NCBI GenBank assembly: GCA_003427395.1
Contig: BFEA01000025.1
Span: forward strand, 4,638,265-4,682,716
Length of the DNA stretch: 44,452 nucleotides
Source of the DNA: Chara braunii
Taxonomy: Eukaryota; Streptophyta; Charophyceae; Charales; Characeae
Direction of reading: 5' to 3'
The first letter of the stretch is position 1, and each line of letters opens with the position of its first letter. The position numbers and the translations under genes were made by a program. Positions 1 to 9,816 of this stretch are shown here, one piece after another. The notes under the pieces are model-generated. The model ran no database searches and was not told the DNA's origin. It was given only the letters and a program-made list of their open reading frames with translations.

Positions 1-13
1 AGAGAGACAGAGA

Positions 14-90
<77 letters not shown>
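1..90. repeat. (GA)n microsatellite
   Basis: Almost pure GA dinucleotide repeat at the window edge. It lies 160 bp upstream of the first long direct repeat. Penelope-like elements of the N-terminal-endonuclease clade are known to favour microsatellites, so it could mark an insertion target, but nothing here proves that. Confidence 0.95.
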
Positions 91-92
<2 letters not shown>

Positions 93-345
93 GAAAGAAA
101 AACGAGACGCCATCAGCGAGTGTTGCTGCGCCGTGGCGGGGTCCACTTGTATTTAATAAGGAGTTTGTAGGACGTTAACCTTATTACGTTTCCCATCCAC
201 TTGTTTTTGGCACCGCCGTGAACGCCCGAGATTTTTGTGGCATGGCCAACTAGGGATCGGGGATAGCCTTAGACTGGTATGGGATGGCATTTTTTCCTTT
301 ATTTTGATTTTCCCGGCTATATTATTTTTTTCTGTTTTTTTGCAG

Positions 346-491
346 ATCATTGTAGAACCGTTTCATTTTGGTTACCTGGTTCCGACAATGTAGGACGCGG
401 AACAGGTCGTTCTCTGTGTTTTTTGGAATACGTAGCCTGACAGGACCCTGAGACTTTTTCGGTAGAAGTTTGTCTATCTTGCGGTTGGAAG
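346..491 (+). other. Exon-like segment inside direct repeat copy 1
   Basis: A pyrimidine-rich tract ending TTTTTTTGCAG (AG at 344-345) precedes this segment, and GGAAG|GTAAGA follows it. The same pair of signals, TTTCTTGCAG and GGAAG|GTGAGA, bounds 13040-13184 in copy 2. Conservation of both signals over 145-146 nt suggests that an intron-containing transcript was once made. Penelope elements are known to keep introns. No transcript is available, so this stays an inference. Confidence 0.35.
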
Positions 492-651
492 GTAAGAACA
501 AATGGAACAATATCAACAATGATTGAATTGTTTACAATCCTTTTTGGGACTGGTATCAGACAACTTCCGCCATCCAGAATGGTTGGAGTCAGGACGATGT
601 CGGTGGGAATGCGGAGCGGCGACATAGCTGAGGGAGAAGACAAGCCCCCTA

Positions 652-713
652 AGGACGACCGTGTGGCTGTGGTCGAAACCGGTCAAGGTAGCCATACCCA
701 CCGGAGTGTGACA
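652..713 (+). other. Conserved CGAAACC stem-loop in the direct repeat
   Basis: The segment holds CCTAAGGACGACC..GGTCGAAACC followed directly by a hairpin in which CCGGT pairs with ACCGG and GGTA pairs with TACC. Copy 2 (13350-13416) keeps the same fold with a longer inner stem, GGGTA/TACCC. The GAY-GA..CGAAAC arrangement recalls the core of the hammerhead ribozymes found in pseudo-LTRs of canonical Penelope elements. The nucleotides needed after the second stem are not clearly present, so at best it is a decayed or divergent relative. Confidence 0.3.
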
Positions 714-1040
714 TTTTTATTGTTGTTGATTCACGATTTATTGCGCTCATAAGTACTTGACTACGCTCTTGCGTGTATGACGTTTTTGCGTCTACTACGC
801 TTGTGTGGACTTTGTACCTGTGCATGGCGTGCTGAGTCAGCTCACCTGTTACGCACACTTCAACAATCAAACAAACATGTTGAGGCGCATGTGAACCTAC
901 TCAGATTACGATCTGCCTGAGTTTGAGTGAGCATGTTATGTTGTACTTTGTACTTTTACTATTTCAAGTGAACAAGTTACGTGAACAAGCAACGCTTCTT
1001 CCGAAGCAAGAAGTAGCGGAAGGCACTGACAACACCACTG

Positions 1041-1576
1041 GTGCTCGAAGGAATGGCGAATCATGGCCATTGGGAGAAACGTCAAGACGCAAGACACGAG
1101 GGTCGGCGTGATGCCAGGCGTAACGGCTACCGAAGCGCTGGTAGGGATTACTACCAAGATGATGGACGTGAAGCAATACGTGATCGGGGTTATGGATCGG
1201 GAGAACATCGAAGACGAGCACCACCGACTTGCTTCGAATGCGGACAGGTCGGTCACTATCGCAATCAATGCTGGAAACTAACTGGCGAGGGAAGCTCGCG
1301 TCAGGGCGAAGTGCGGTTACAACCAAGGAGCGGAGCCGGTGATGTATCACCCGAATGGGTAAAATTAAGACGACAAATCGAAGAATAAGGGCATCCATTG
1401 CCTCTATGCGGGGACATTTCAAAGCAGAAAATAAGAAGAAGGCGGAGAAGGAAAAAAGAAAACTAGAAAAGGCGAAGCGTCTGAAGAGTGCGGAAGAACA
1501 AGCGGCGAAAGAGAAGAAAGCCGCAAAGAAGCAGGCGAAGTTTAAGGAAGCTAAGGAGTTCCGCATGCAAAGATGA
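1041..1576 (+). pseudogene. Gag-like protein with CCHC zinc knuckle and Lys/Glu-rich coiled coil (frameshifted)
   Basis: The frame opening with GTG at 1041 (first ATG at 1053) encodes an Arg/Asp-rich stretch and then a perfect CX2CX4HX4C knuckle, CFECGQVGHYRNQC, at 1230-1271. Zinc knuckles of this form bind nucleic acid in retroelement Gag proteins. The frame stops with TAA at 1386-1388. The sequence continues in another frame (1355-1576) as a strongly charged Lys/Glu/Ala helix typical of a coiled coil, so an indel near 1375-1385 has split one protein. I recall similar knuckle-plus-coiled-coil proteins as abundant in Chara, but this was not searched. The upstream part is missing or unrecognisable. 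No protease, integrase or matching reverse transcriptase follows directly. Confidence 0.6.
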
Positions 1577-1622
1577 GAATGGAAGCTGCTCTAGTGATCG
1601 GGGAATTGCGAGAGTCCTCGAG

Positions 1623-1660
1623 CTGTCTCTTATACACATCTAGATGTGTATAAGAGACAG
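1623..1660. other. Nextera (Tn5 mosaic-end) junction adapter, assembly artefact
   Basis: The 19-mer CTGTCTCTTATACACATCT is followed at once by its reverse complement AGATGTGTATAAGAGACAG. This head-to-head pair is the junction adapter of Nextera mate-pair libraries. It is not native DNA. Confidence 0.97.
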
Positions 1661-1805
1661 CGTCTGAAGAGTGCGGAAGAACAAGCGGCGAAAGAGAAGA
1701 AAGCCGCAAAGAAGCAGGCGAAGTTTAAGGAAGCTAAGGAGTTCCGCATGCAAAGATGAGAATGGAAGCTGCTCTAGTGATCGGGGAATTGCGAGAGTCC
1801 TCGAG
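1661..1805 (+). repeat. Artefactual exact duplicate of 1478-1622
   Basis: These 145 bases are identical to 1478-1622, the sequence directly left of the adapter. Native sequence resumes at 1806. The simplest true structure joins 1622 to 1806, so 183 bp (adapter plus duplicate) should be removed before reading the gag-like gene. Confidence 0.93.
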
Positions 1806-1810
1806 AGGCC

Positions 1811-2470
1811 ATGTCCGAGGACTGGCGGGGCCACATCACGGATGAGCTACGTCGTGTGGTAACATCGATTTTGCCAAGTGGGAAAGGGAAAGCAAAAGCA
1901 ATCACACCACCATCGTCTAGTAAATCGGCGTCAGGCAGCGAAAGCGCAAGTGACATTGAGACGCTTCGACGACACACAAGGCGTTTGGCAATATCCGAGA
2001 AGCGTAAGCGAAGTGCGGAGAAAGCGGTCGGGAGCAGTCTGCCAGTAATGCAACTTATGAAACGTACACCACGCACCACGCAAGTGCGTCCAGTGAAACT
2101 TGCGGCTAAACTACAGCACGCGACGAACAAGATTGACAAGAAGAAGAAGACCCCTCCTCGCTACACTCCGCGACGTGGCACACCACAGACCAAGATCGCA
2201 GCAGCATTAGGTACCGCAGGAAAGGCGAAATTTATATGCAAAAATATTATATTGTTGGCCGAGTTTGGAGCGGACGAATTCAAGGAGATTTGCGGGAAGG
2301 AAGAAGTCGAGTACGGGAAAAAAATTGTCGCAACGACGAACATTGAGGAGAAAAGAGCGGCGGAAGCATATGATAATCCTAACCAAGAAGTTGTCGAAGG
2401 TGAAGTCGAAGTTGGGAGCATCAATCAGGAGGATATCAATGCTCGGACGAATTATGAAGATGATGCATGA
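1811..2470 (+). pseudogene. C-terminal part of the gag-like protein
   Basis: A 219-residue frame starts with ATG at 1811 and ends with TGA at 2468-2470. It begins with an amphipathic segment, continues with a basic Ser/Thr/Pro/Arg-rich linker (several RRTP-, KRTPRT- and RRGTPQ-like blocks), and ends in an acidic region (EEVEYGKK..EVVEGEVEVG). It lies in a different frame from the coiled coil at 1355-1576, even after the adapter artefact is removed. With that part it appears to form one protein broken by at least two indels. I do not recognise an enzymatic domain. The basic linker followed by a helical acidic tail fits a nucleic-acid-binding retroelement ORF1 or Gag. It could also be an uncharacterised host-lineage protein family. 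Confidence 0.5.
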
Positions 2471-2548
2471 AACGAGCCAGAGGTCGATGGTTGGTGGGCT
2501 CTCTGTAAGGTCCTATGTGAGTTCCATTGGGGTCACGTTGTCGGTGTG

Positions 2549-2567
2549 AATACCCTTACAAGGGTAT
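2549..2567. other. Short perfect hairpin
   Basis: ATACCCTT and AAGGGTAT are separated by two bases, just downstream of the gag-like frame. A transcription role is possible but cannot be shown. Confidence 0.35.
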
Positions 2568-4255
2568 CCACCCTGGTTTTTGCAAGCGACAGAAAATAAG
2601 TTTAGTTTAAAGTTTAGGTCTACCGCGTGAGGCGCGGCTGTGTCTGTGGTTTACGTTGGCCGGATAGTTGACTAGAGTAGAGGGTGTGTGGGTGTGCAGG
2701 CTTGAGGTGCGCGTGATTTTATTTGTTGATGATTGAAGGGCTGGCGTGATCGTCGGCTTGATTTTGTTTATTTTTTTATTAAACTAGGACTTAAAAGAAT
2801 TTTTCTTGGTTGGTGCGCTTGTTGTGACTTGTGCGTACGTACAGAGGACGACGACAACGACAGCATGTTTCAGTATAGTCACGCGGTGGACGCGGAAGGT
2901 TGGCGACCGTGAGTTTTGTTGATAGGCCGACCTGAGGGTTTGAAACGTGTCGATAGATTTGCGTGTCGCATGGTATCCCTTTATCTAGGTGTCATTCGAT
3001 ACTAGATCCAGACGTGGGTTTGGTACTATTGGTTGATAGTATTGGACTTCTAATCGAGAGATTTAGGAATCGAGACCGAGCGGCGACGACGGGGGGATAT
3101 CAGAGTAGCGCGAAGGGATCGAGGGGTTGAAGGCCCGGTGGGGCTATCCCTTTTTGTTTCGCCGTCGGCAGCACCAGAACGGGCGCCAGCATTTTCTTTT
3201 CCCTCATTCGTCATATCCTAATGATTGAAAGTTTCTAAATGCTTTCTATTTTTAATATTATCTTTGCTCTGGCGTTCCTTGACTTGGACGTGATGGTGGA
3301 TTTAGAGATCGTCACGGCGGTCGAGGAACTTGAGAGCGCGCATTTTTTCGGGTTGACCTATGGGTTTCTTGCGTGTTTGGGATGCTGGTAGGGGTCCTTG
3401 GTCCCACCATCTGAAGACACAGGCCGAGGAAGTCGACGTTCATGTAAGCCGGTGGGTGATCAGCCCACGAAGCGGGAGAAACTTGAGCAGCGGGGTTGTC
3501 GCGGGTGCACTGTCCACCAACCACGATCTGCTGTGAGATGGTTTGAGTGTGAACATGCCCGTCGGGCCCCATTTGGTGTTGAACTATGCCTGGGTAGCGG
3601 GAGAGGACGTCAGGGCGATGGCCGCGCGGTGTGGCCTTGCTCATATGGGACCTTTCTTCACCATGGCTGCTTGCTACTACGGTCGAGAATTGTATCGCAC
3701 CCAGTCCATTAAGGCCCGCGCTAGGCCTGTAGCAGACTGCGCCGCGACCGGCTGTCCCTGTGGGAGATGGCTGTTGGAAGCTTGAGGCGGTAGCACCCTG
3801 AGTAGAGCAAGAGGGAGGACTGTGACGGAGTCGGCGTGTGCAGATCGTTCGCCGGGCTTAGGCACATGGGGCTAAAAGCTAACCGAACCGTCTGGTGGAG
3901 GGTTTTTTCCGAAGTTGTCTCAGGTTGGCTGAGGCCGTGGAGCTGTATCGGGGCGATGGCGCAGGGAGTCTGAGAGGGATCGGGCGAAGGACCATAGGGG
4001 CGATAGGTTGACCAGACCAGCCTATAGCCTATCTTTCCCGAAATTCCCTCGGGCCGGCCAAAGCAAAGGCGGAGGCCGCTGCGCTAAGGTTCCAGCGGAC
4101 CAATAGTGAGGGGAGCGGAGAGACTACGAGCGCTAAGGTTGGGAAGCGGGGCAGCAAAGAGGAAGGAATGAACCGAGACGAGGGGGTGTGCCGGGTGCGG
4201 GTAAACATAGACTGAGATGGCGTAGGCCGAGAGAGGACCAGGCGAAGTAGAAAGA
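2568..4255. other. No recognisable gene
   Basis: No protein family was recognised on either strand. The longest open stretch is about 3543-3785 on the plus strand. It is GC-rich, overlaps an equally long frame on the other strand and carries no motif I know, so it is not called as a gene. By position this is interior sequence between the gag-like gene and the stem-loop arrays. Confidence 0.5.
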
Positions 4256-4256
4256 G

Positions 4257-4296
4257 TTTTTCTTGCTCGATTCTTACCGAAATCGAGTGAGAAAAA
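4257..4296. repeat. Octaloop hairpin, copy 1
   Basis: A 16-bp stem (4257-4272 with 4281-4296, including two G.T pairs) closes an 8-nt loop CTTACCGA. It is the first of four hairpins sharing the loop pattern CTTNNYGA while the stem sequences differ. Confidence 0.7.
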
Positions 4297-4442
4297 GGGC
4301 GATTTCGAGGTTCTTACCCCGGGCGAGTTTGGTGGAAAAGTTAGTTTTAATAGTAGATTAGTACAGTAGAAGTTAGAAAGGTAAGTTAGTGCATGGAGGC
4401 TATGGCGGGAGCGAGGGAGTAGAGAAGAAGGAAAACATGGAA

Positions 4443-4472
4443 CTCACCTGATTCTTGATGAAATCAGGTGAG
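4443..4472. repeat. Octaloop hairpin, copy 2
   Basis: Perfect 11-bp stem CTCACCTGATT/AATCAGGTGAG around the loop CTTGATGA. Compared with copy 1, the stem bases changed on both sides while the pairing and the loop pattern were kept. Confidence 0.75.
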
Positions 4473-4873
4473 AGAAGGTGCTACGTAGGGGTTAGAGGTT
4501 CGGGCGACCACGAATTCGTGGTTAGATTGAGCAACGGATTAGCAAGTTAGAAGTTAGTAAGAGAAACTCGAGTGCGAAGCATGAACGTTGGGAGGGACGA
4601 ATGAAACCGGACGCGATATTGCACCGAGTGCATTTAACTGTGAAGACGAGGGGATGCAGGTTGGGCGATCGTGGAGCAAGAGTCCACAGTTTCACTCGTC
4701 TACCGGCAGAAGAAGGCCGGGGAGAAGCTAGACTAAGGTTTCGGGGGCTGGCGAGTCCAGTAGTGATGTTAGCTTAGAGAGTAGAGTAACGTGGAAGGGC
4801 CAAGGAGGAGATCGGACTGCGCGAAGTTGTCGGAGATGGCTAAGATGAAGGAGATGCGGAGAGGAAAGTCGAT

Positions 4874-4903
4874 CTCGCTCGTTTCTTGATGAAAACGGGC
4901 AAG
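4874..4903. repeat. Octaloop hairpin, copy 3
   Basis: An 11-position stem (4874-4884 with 4893-4903, one mismatch and one G.T) around the loop CTTGATGA, identical to the loop of copy 2. The flanks of copies 1-3 share degenerate GTTAG/AAGTTAGAA sequence, so the hairpins sit in diverged repeat units. Confidence 0.65.
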
Positions 4904-5095
4904 CGGAAAGTCGATTCGGGGTTTTTGGAGATAGACGACCCCAAAACCGAGCTCAGAACTAGCACTAGGTTAGTAGAAAGAAAGATGGGAAAGTCAGAAG
5001 CGGGAATAGCAAGCGATCGATGTCGACAGCTGGCGGAGCAAGCGCTACGCACAGAGAAAGAAAGAGAGGACGGGATAAAGGTTGGGGAGGAGTGA

Positions 5096-5790
5096 GTACG
5101 TACCTGATTGGACGCAACTACGGGGCAAGGAGTCAGAGGTCAATCTATGGCGGCAACCTGCTTAGTGATCGGTGATTGCTCAATTGACATAACTATCAAA
5201 GAAGAGGTCGTGAACGGAAGAGGGGGCAAATCGAACTTACCTGCTGGTCGTACGCTGCCCAGCCTACCGTGCGAAGTAACTTGAGCCCAGTTGTGCGGCT
5301 AATCTGCTGACCGAAGTGCAGCCCAGGTCGGGGAACAGAGTAGGAAGAGGCAAACTGCGGATTTAGAGGTCTGACTGTCGGCCGTGTGCTGCCTAACCAG
5401 TTAATCGCAGTGGAGTAAGGCCGACTATGAGGTTGCAGACTTGACTGTTAGCGGATACGCCGGTCGTACTACTATAAGATGTAGCCGGGGAAGAGACACG
5501 AGTTATAAGCTTACCTACGGCCTGCATACCTTAGGCCACGTTGATTGCTGCTGTGCTCGTGGGGGTCCCATCTGAGCCCACTGCAGTCCGTGTTGAGTAC
5601 AGCACGGGGGTATGCATTGCTCGAAAGTGGATTTTTAAGGCCGCGTGGGCACGATAACTTTGAGGAAGTCGCGTGTGCCCGGGCACAGGAGTGGAGACTT
5701 ACCTGTTGGCGGTTACACTGCCTATTCCGTTGGTCGGAGATGTGAGAACAAGGTGGTGGGACAAACGACTCACCTATTGACCAGTGTACT
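5096..5790 (-). repeat. Series of splice-donor-like CAG|GTAAGT sites on the minus strand
   Basis: On the minus strand, near-perfect 5' splice-site matches recur: CAG|GTACGT near 5100-5112, CAG|GTAAGT near 5236-5245, TAG|GTAAGC near 5510-5518, CAG|GTAAGT near 5698-5706 and TAG|GTGAGT near 5769-5777, with another at 4441-4449. The sequence around each is loosely similar (GGC..GTA..GCC blocks). No coding exons could be linked to them. Either diverged tandem repeats happen to carry this motif, or a minus-strand spliced RNA once existed here. Confidence 0.3.
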
Positions 5791-6540
5791 ATCAAGCAAA
5801 GCAGGTCACCAGCCTGCAAACCTACCTTTCGGCCTGCCTCAGCGATTGAAGGCGTGAGGTAGGCACTACTGCGATTTGGAGGTTAGTCAGAGGGTCAACA
5901 GGCGATGGTTTAACTGAGGGGAGCGGCACTGGAACTTAGAAGGGGTGGTTAGGCTTCTGACAGCAAGTATCGCCGTGACTTGGAGGCTCATTAGGAGGGG
6001 TTGTTTCAGCAGTTTGACTTCGGCTTGACTAGGTCGTTGCGATTATCGGCCATCATTGCGGGGCCCTCAGGTGACTGAAGGTATCAAGGCCCTCTTCTGG
6101 GAGTTGAGTTGTCCCTCTCTTGTATCTCGAGAGTCTGAAACCCCTCATTTTTGTCTTTCTTACTCTAAGTCTAATCCTGTTCTGAGAGGAAGGCGGCAGG
6201 CAGGATTGCAACCCGTAGGACCGCGACAAGACTCTGTGGGGAGTCCGCCCACCGATTGCGGGAGCTCTGTCGGAACTCAGGAAGAGTTTTGTAGGCAGGG
6301 AATTGAAAGGTAATCATTGTTTTCCGTCTATAAACCCTGTTATGACCCTTAGCTGTATTTCTTGTTATGGTTGACTGAGAATATTGTCTTCATCCCTACT
6401 TTGACTTTTACGTTTGACTTTCAGGACACAAACTAGACTGAGTAAAAGAATGATTGTGTAAGTTGCAGTTTCAGTTTTTGTTTGTCTGACTGAAAGCAGA
6501 TTGTGGGATTGTATCTGGGGGAAGGATGGGGGGAAGGCAA
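5791..6540. other. No recognisable gene
   Basis: Open stretches here are short and of mixed composition, and no motif was recognised on either strand. The segment links the donor-like repeats to the CCATAAGATTGG hairpin array. Confidence 0.4.
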
Positions 6541-6557
6541 TATTGCTTGTTTGACTG

Positions 6558-7243
6558 GGTCAACCAAAGGCTGGGAGAGTCTCCATAAGATTGGAGGGCT
6601 TAGTGCTATGTTTATTTGTCGATTGCCTGAAGGACCAGACAGGTTCCCATAAGATTGGGTGGTCTGGTTGCTCTGACTTGCGAAGGCTGCTTGTGATTGT
6701 TTTTTCAGGAACCAAGCAAGTTTTGATAAGGTTGGATGACTTGGCTGCCTTGTTTCGTTTGTTTTTTTTTTATATTTATTAGTTTCTTCTTGTTTATTCT
6801 GTGGGGAATTCAGGCAAGAGACTGGACATGTCCCCATAAGATTGGGTGGTCTGGTCTGGAGTCACGCATATGCTGGAACCAAAAAGCTATAACTTGACTA
6901 TACTCATTACTATCGTACTTATGAACAGGCTAGTCAGACATTTTTCCATAAGATTGGATGCTCCGACTATAGCTTATCACCAATTGGAGAGGGTATGAAT
7001 TAAGAATAAAATTGTGGTAAGAAGGGACAGGCTGAGCCTTGATCTAAGGTGACCGGTTCAGTCATATGTTACCTTAAAAGATAAAGTGCAGACAGTTATA
7101 CATAACTTGGATACTTAAACAGTTCATGGCGACTAAGGTGGCGTAGTCATATGCCCAAAGAAGAGAAAAGTCGGTGTGTCATGTGTTTGTGTATATTCTA
7201 TGGCTGAGCTAGACATGTTCTCATAAGATTGGGTGGTCTAGCT
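6558..7243. repeat. Array of six hairpins with conserved core CCATAAGATTGG
   Basis: Cores lie at 6583-6594, 6647-6658, 6723-6734 (diverged), 6834-6845, 6946-6957 and 7221-7232. In each the core can form a small stem (CCA..TGG). Five cores are also flanked by a second stem whose sequence differs from copy to copy: ACCAGAC/GTCTGGT (6634-6640, 6662-6668), CCAAG/CTTGG (6712-6716, 6740-6744), GACTGGAC/GTCTGGTC (6820-6827, 6849-6856), TAGTCAG/CCGACTA (6931-6937, 6963-6969) and AGCTAGAC/GTCTAGCT (7207-7214, 7236-7243). Changing sequence with kept pairing points to an RNA or single-strand DNA structure. The element that carries it is unknown. Confidence 0.7.
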
Positions 7244-7541
7244 TTATGCCTTATGTAAGTTGGGAATAAGGGGATAAATCATTGAGAGACTATAAATTAT
7301 TGCTTGATAAAGTTGACTTTGGGATGGTGAGAGTACTTAGCTTTGTGGTTTAGCCTTGCATGTGACTGAGTGAGACTACTTAGTCTGAGTTTCGGTTTTG
7401 ATAGGTAGTTGCTTTAGCTGCTCGCCACGTGCTAGAGCGATAGAAGCTAGTTTCAATTCCTGCATTTTTTGGGCTAAGTTTATTTTTACGTAGGTCGATT
7501 TCTGCATTTTCTGGGATCTTTTGTTATACTTGACTTTGTAT

Positions 7542-8080
7542 AAATTTTGGTAAGCTACTTTCTCTACGGGAAGCGTTGCCGAAATTTCTATAAAACCAAA
7601 GAGTTAGACAGATTTTGTTTTTTCGAGGTTCAACTTGTTTGACTTTTATGACTTAGTAAAAATCTGGAGAGTCTCCTTTTCTAAAGGGAGTGCTACCCAA
7701 ATTTTTGTTAATTCAGGGAGTTAGACAAAATTGGACCTTGAGAAGCCAAAGTCATTTTTATTCTGAATTTAGCTTTGTATAAATTTTGGAATAACACTTT
7801 CTCTACGGGAAGTGTTGCCGAAATTTCTACAGATCTAAGGAGTTAGTTAAATTTTATCTTAGTTAGACTCGAAGTCTGCTATGGGTTCATATCTGGCTTA
7901 ATAAAAATTTGGAAAGTTTTCTTTTCTAAAGGGAGTGCTGCCAATTTTTTTACTAATTCAGGGAGTGAGACAAAGTTTGACTTTCCAGAATTAAAATTTG
8001 GTTTTTGTTTTCATATTTGAGTTATTATAAATTTTGGAAAGACACTTTTCCTACGGGAAGCGCTGCCGAAATTTTCTTAG
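7542..8080. repeat. ABABA tandem array of about 122-bp structured units
   Basis: Five units alternate between two types. A units (7542-7587, 7781-7826, 8029-8074) carry AAATTTTGG .. CTTTCTCTACGGGAAG .. CCGAAATTT. B units (7660-7704, 7904-7949) carry AAATCTGG or AAAATTTGG .. TTTTCTAAAGGGAG .. CCCAAATTT or CCAATTTT. Same-type units recur every 239-248 bp, so the true period is a dimer. In both types the ends pair (AAATTT.GG with CC.AAATTT) and an inner stem is kept with different bases. Confidence 0.75.
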
Positions 8081-8212
8081 CTTAGAGAAGTTATATTATA
8101 TTTTGACAGGTGGCAATTCTGGGAATCCACTCTGTATAGAGGAAATTCTATCAAAAGTCTACATTTTCATTAGGCACTGACTTAGGGGTAGACTCAAGAT
8201 TAGTTAAGTAGA

Positions 8213-8232
8213 ATGATTCTTGGTGAAATCAT
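8213..8232. repeat. Octaloop hairpin, copy 4
   Basis: A six-bp stem ATGATT/AATCAT around the loop CTTGGTGA, the same loop pattern as the copies at 4.26-4.90 kb. Further small hairpins follow (GATCC..GGATC near 8344-8357, TGTTAT..ATAACA near 8363-8380). Confidence 0.5.
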
Positions 8233-8767
8233 GATATGGAGATTATTCTCCATGAACTTATAGACTTAGCTTGGGGGATTGGTTTGTCTTGTGTTACAGG
8301 TCTTCTTGATCGATTGATTCGGGATTTGAGATACTTCAGCTTGATCCTACGAGGATCATATTCTGTTATTACAGATAACACGTCGGTTGTCGGTTCGTCG
8401 GTTTACGATTCAACTCCAATTCACTATTGTCACTCAACCTAAAGGCTTTAGCCCTGTGGTTTGAAATGTTTCATTGTGTTTTTACCCAGATTTTATTGAA
8501 TGGTCATTTAATAAAGGTAATGAGTATTTTATTGTTGAAAGGGTGTGCTAAGGTTGAGGTTTGCATGGCTAAAGCGAGGGGTGTGAGTGCAAAGACTGGT
8601 TGAAGTTGACCCCGTGTAGTGCCTGGACTTTTGGTTGAATCTCTGATTGCAGGTATGTTTGGTGATTCAGACTTTGAATTTGACTGTCTGCGCTCACATA
8701 CATATATATATATATGGCTGAGAGGAGTCCCACTGTGAATGTGAGAAGTGATCGTTCTATATTAATA

Positions 8768-8865
8768 ACCCTTATCTATATGTATGTAAATACATATGTC
8801 TTGTATGTAAATACATATGTCTTGAGTATTTCGTACGGCCTACTGTGACAACGAATAAGGGTTAA
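8768..8865. repeat. Inverted repeat enclosing a tandem near-palindrome
   Basis: AACCCTTAT and ATAAGGGTT enclose two copies of TGTATGTAAATACATATGTC (about 8781-8822), each nearly its own reverse complement. An (AT)n tract at 8700-8715 precedes it. The function is unknown. Confidence 0.5.
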
Positions 8866-8929
8866 ACAAATTATATTTTCGAGAGAAAATGGCTCCCCTT
8901 TTAGCCTTTGTTTTTTTAGAATTCCTATG

Positions 8930-9816
8930 GTTGGACGTTGTAGTCCGTGGCAGCCGTCAAAGTCAAACCCCTTGACTTCTCTTCAGGCCCTAGATGAAGG
9001 AGCTGGTCTCCAGAGCGATAAGAGACGATTGTCACCACAGGTATGAACCTGTGTACCACCCACTCTTCGCAGGGTGCAGAAGAGAGTGTGGTTCTCAACC
9101 GCACTTGGCGGTTGTCCAGCGTCGAGAGATGAATCCCTCAAGGCGCGTGTCAGCTGACACTTGAGTGTTAAACGCGACCTCGAGATTAACGAGGATCGCA
9201 TGAGTATGGGTACTACATAGTACGCCATCATTGCGACCGCTTGCGCTTGCATTGCGAGTCGATATGAGTTAGCCCTGCGTCCGCGCGGTTTTATACTAAG
9301 TCTCGCGCACGACGCCTATCCGATTTCCGCATCGGAGGGTTATGGGATGACCACTAAGGGACTAGGAGTGTTATCTCGTTGTTTGTTCTGTGTTGTTTCG
9401 TATATGTGTGTGTGTGTTTTATTTTTATTTTCTATATAGTGGTGTGCGCGTGGCGTGTGGGATGCGTCCTAGTCGACCAACGACGAGTCGTGGTTGGGAC
9501 CTCAGCCCCCCAAGATGTTGGTTCGCGTGCGGGTTCGATAGAGGCGTAATATCGCACGTACCCCCTATGCTACAGCGAACGAGAAAACACCCTCGGCTGA
9601 TCCACCTCTGCGATTGCAACTGATTAGCTTTCGTACTGTGGACTAGTAGCTCGGCGGGGATACGCCCACTGAAGGGAGTGACAGCTCCTGTAAGGTGGAG
9701 GTAAGTCGTGCCTCGCGTAGGCCCTATCCTATCGTAGGGGCTCACCAGAGGTATGGCTGGCGCACTCAGCTGGAGCGGCTTGCGGAAGCTCCATGTGTAT
9801 TCGCAACGAGGATTAA
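8930..9816. other. Leader region of the Penelope-like element, no gene recognised
   Basis: The sequence is GC-richer than the hairpin arrays, with several short inverted repeats but no recognised protein on either strand. It runs directly into the endonuclease frame, so part of it may be the 5' leader of that element. Confidence 0.35.

Larger units (their letters stand above)
250..876 (+). repeat. Long direct repeat, copy 1 (possible pseudo-LTR)
   Basis: This 627-bp block is closely repeated in the same orientation at 12935-13579. Both copies share the opening CTAGGGA..GGGGATA, long identical stretches such as GTAGGACGCGGAACAGGTCG, and the ending CAATCAAACAAAC. After that ending the flanks diverge at once, which defines the right boundary. 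The left boundary is less sharp. Copy 2 begins about 340 bp after the Penelope-like reverse transcriptase. A tandem, LTR-like arrangement of terminal sequence is typical of Penelope-like elements (pseudo-LTRs). An ordinary LTR of another retroelement is the alternative; no TG..CA ends or primer-binding site were recognised. Confidence 0.8.

Noticed and set aside
250-876. Standard LTR of a Gypsy or Copia element
   Set aside because: No TG..CA ends, primer-binding site, polypurine tract, protease or integrase could be found; kept only as an alternative.
3312-3785. Candidate genes of 80-110 residues on both strands
   Set aside because: Mutually overlapping, no domain recognised, no transcript; composition alone is insufficient.
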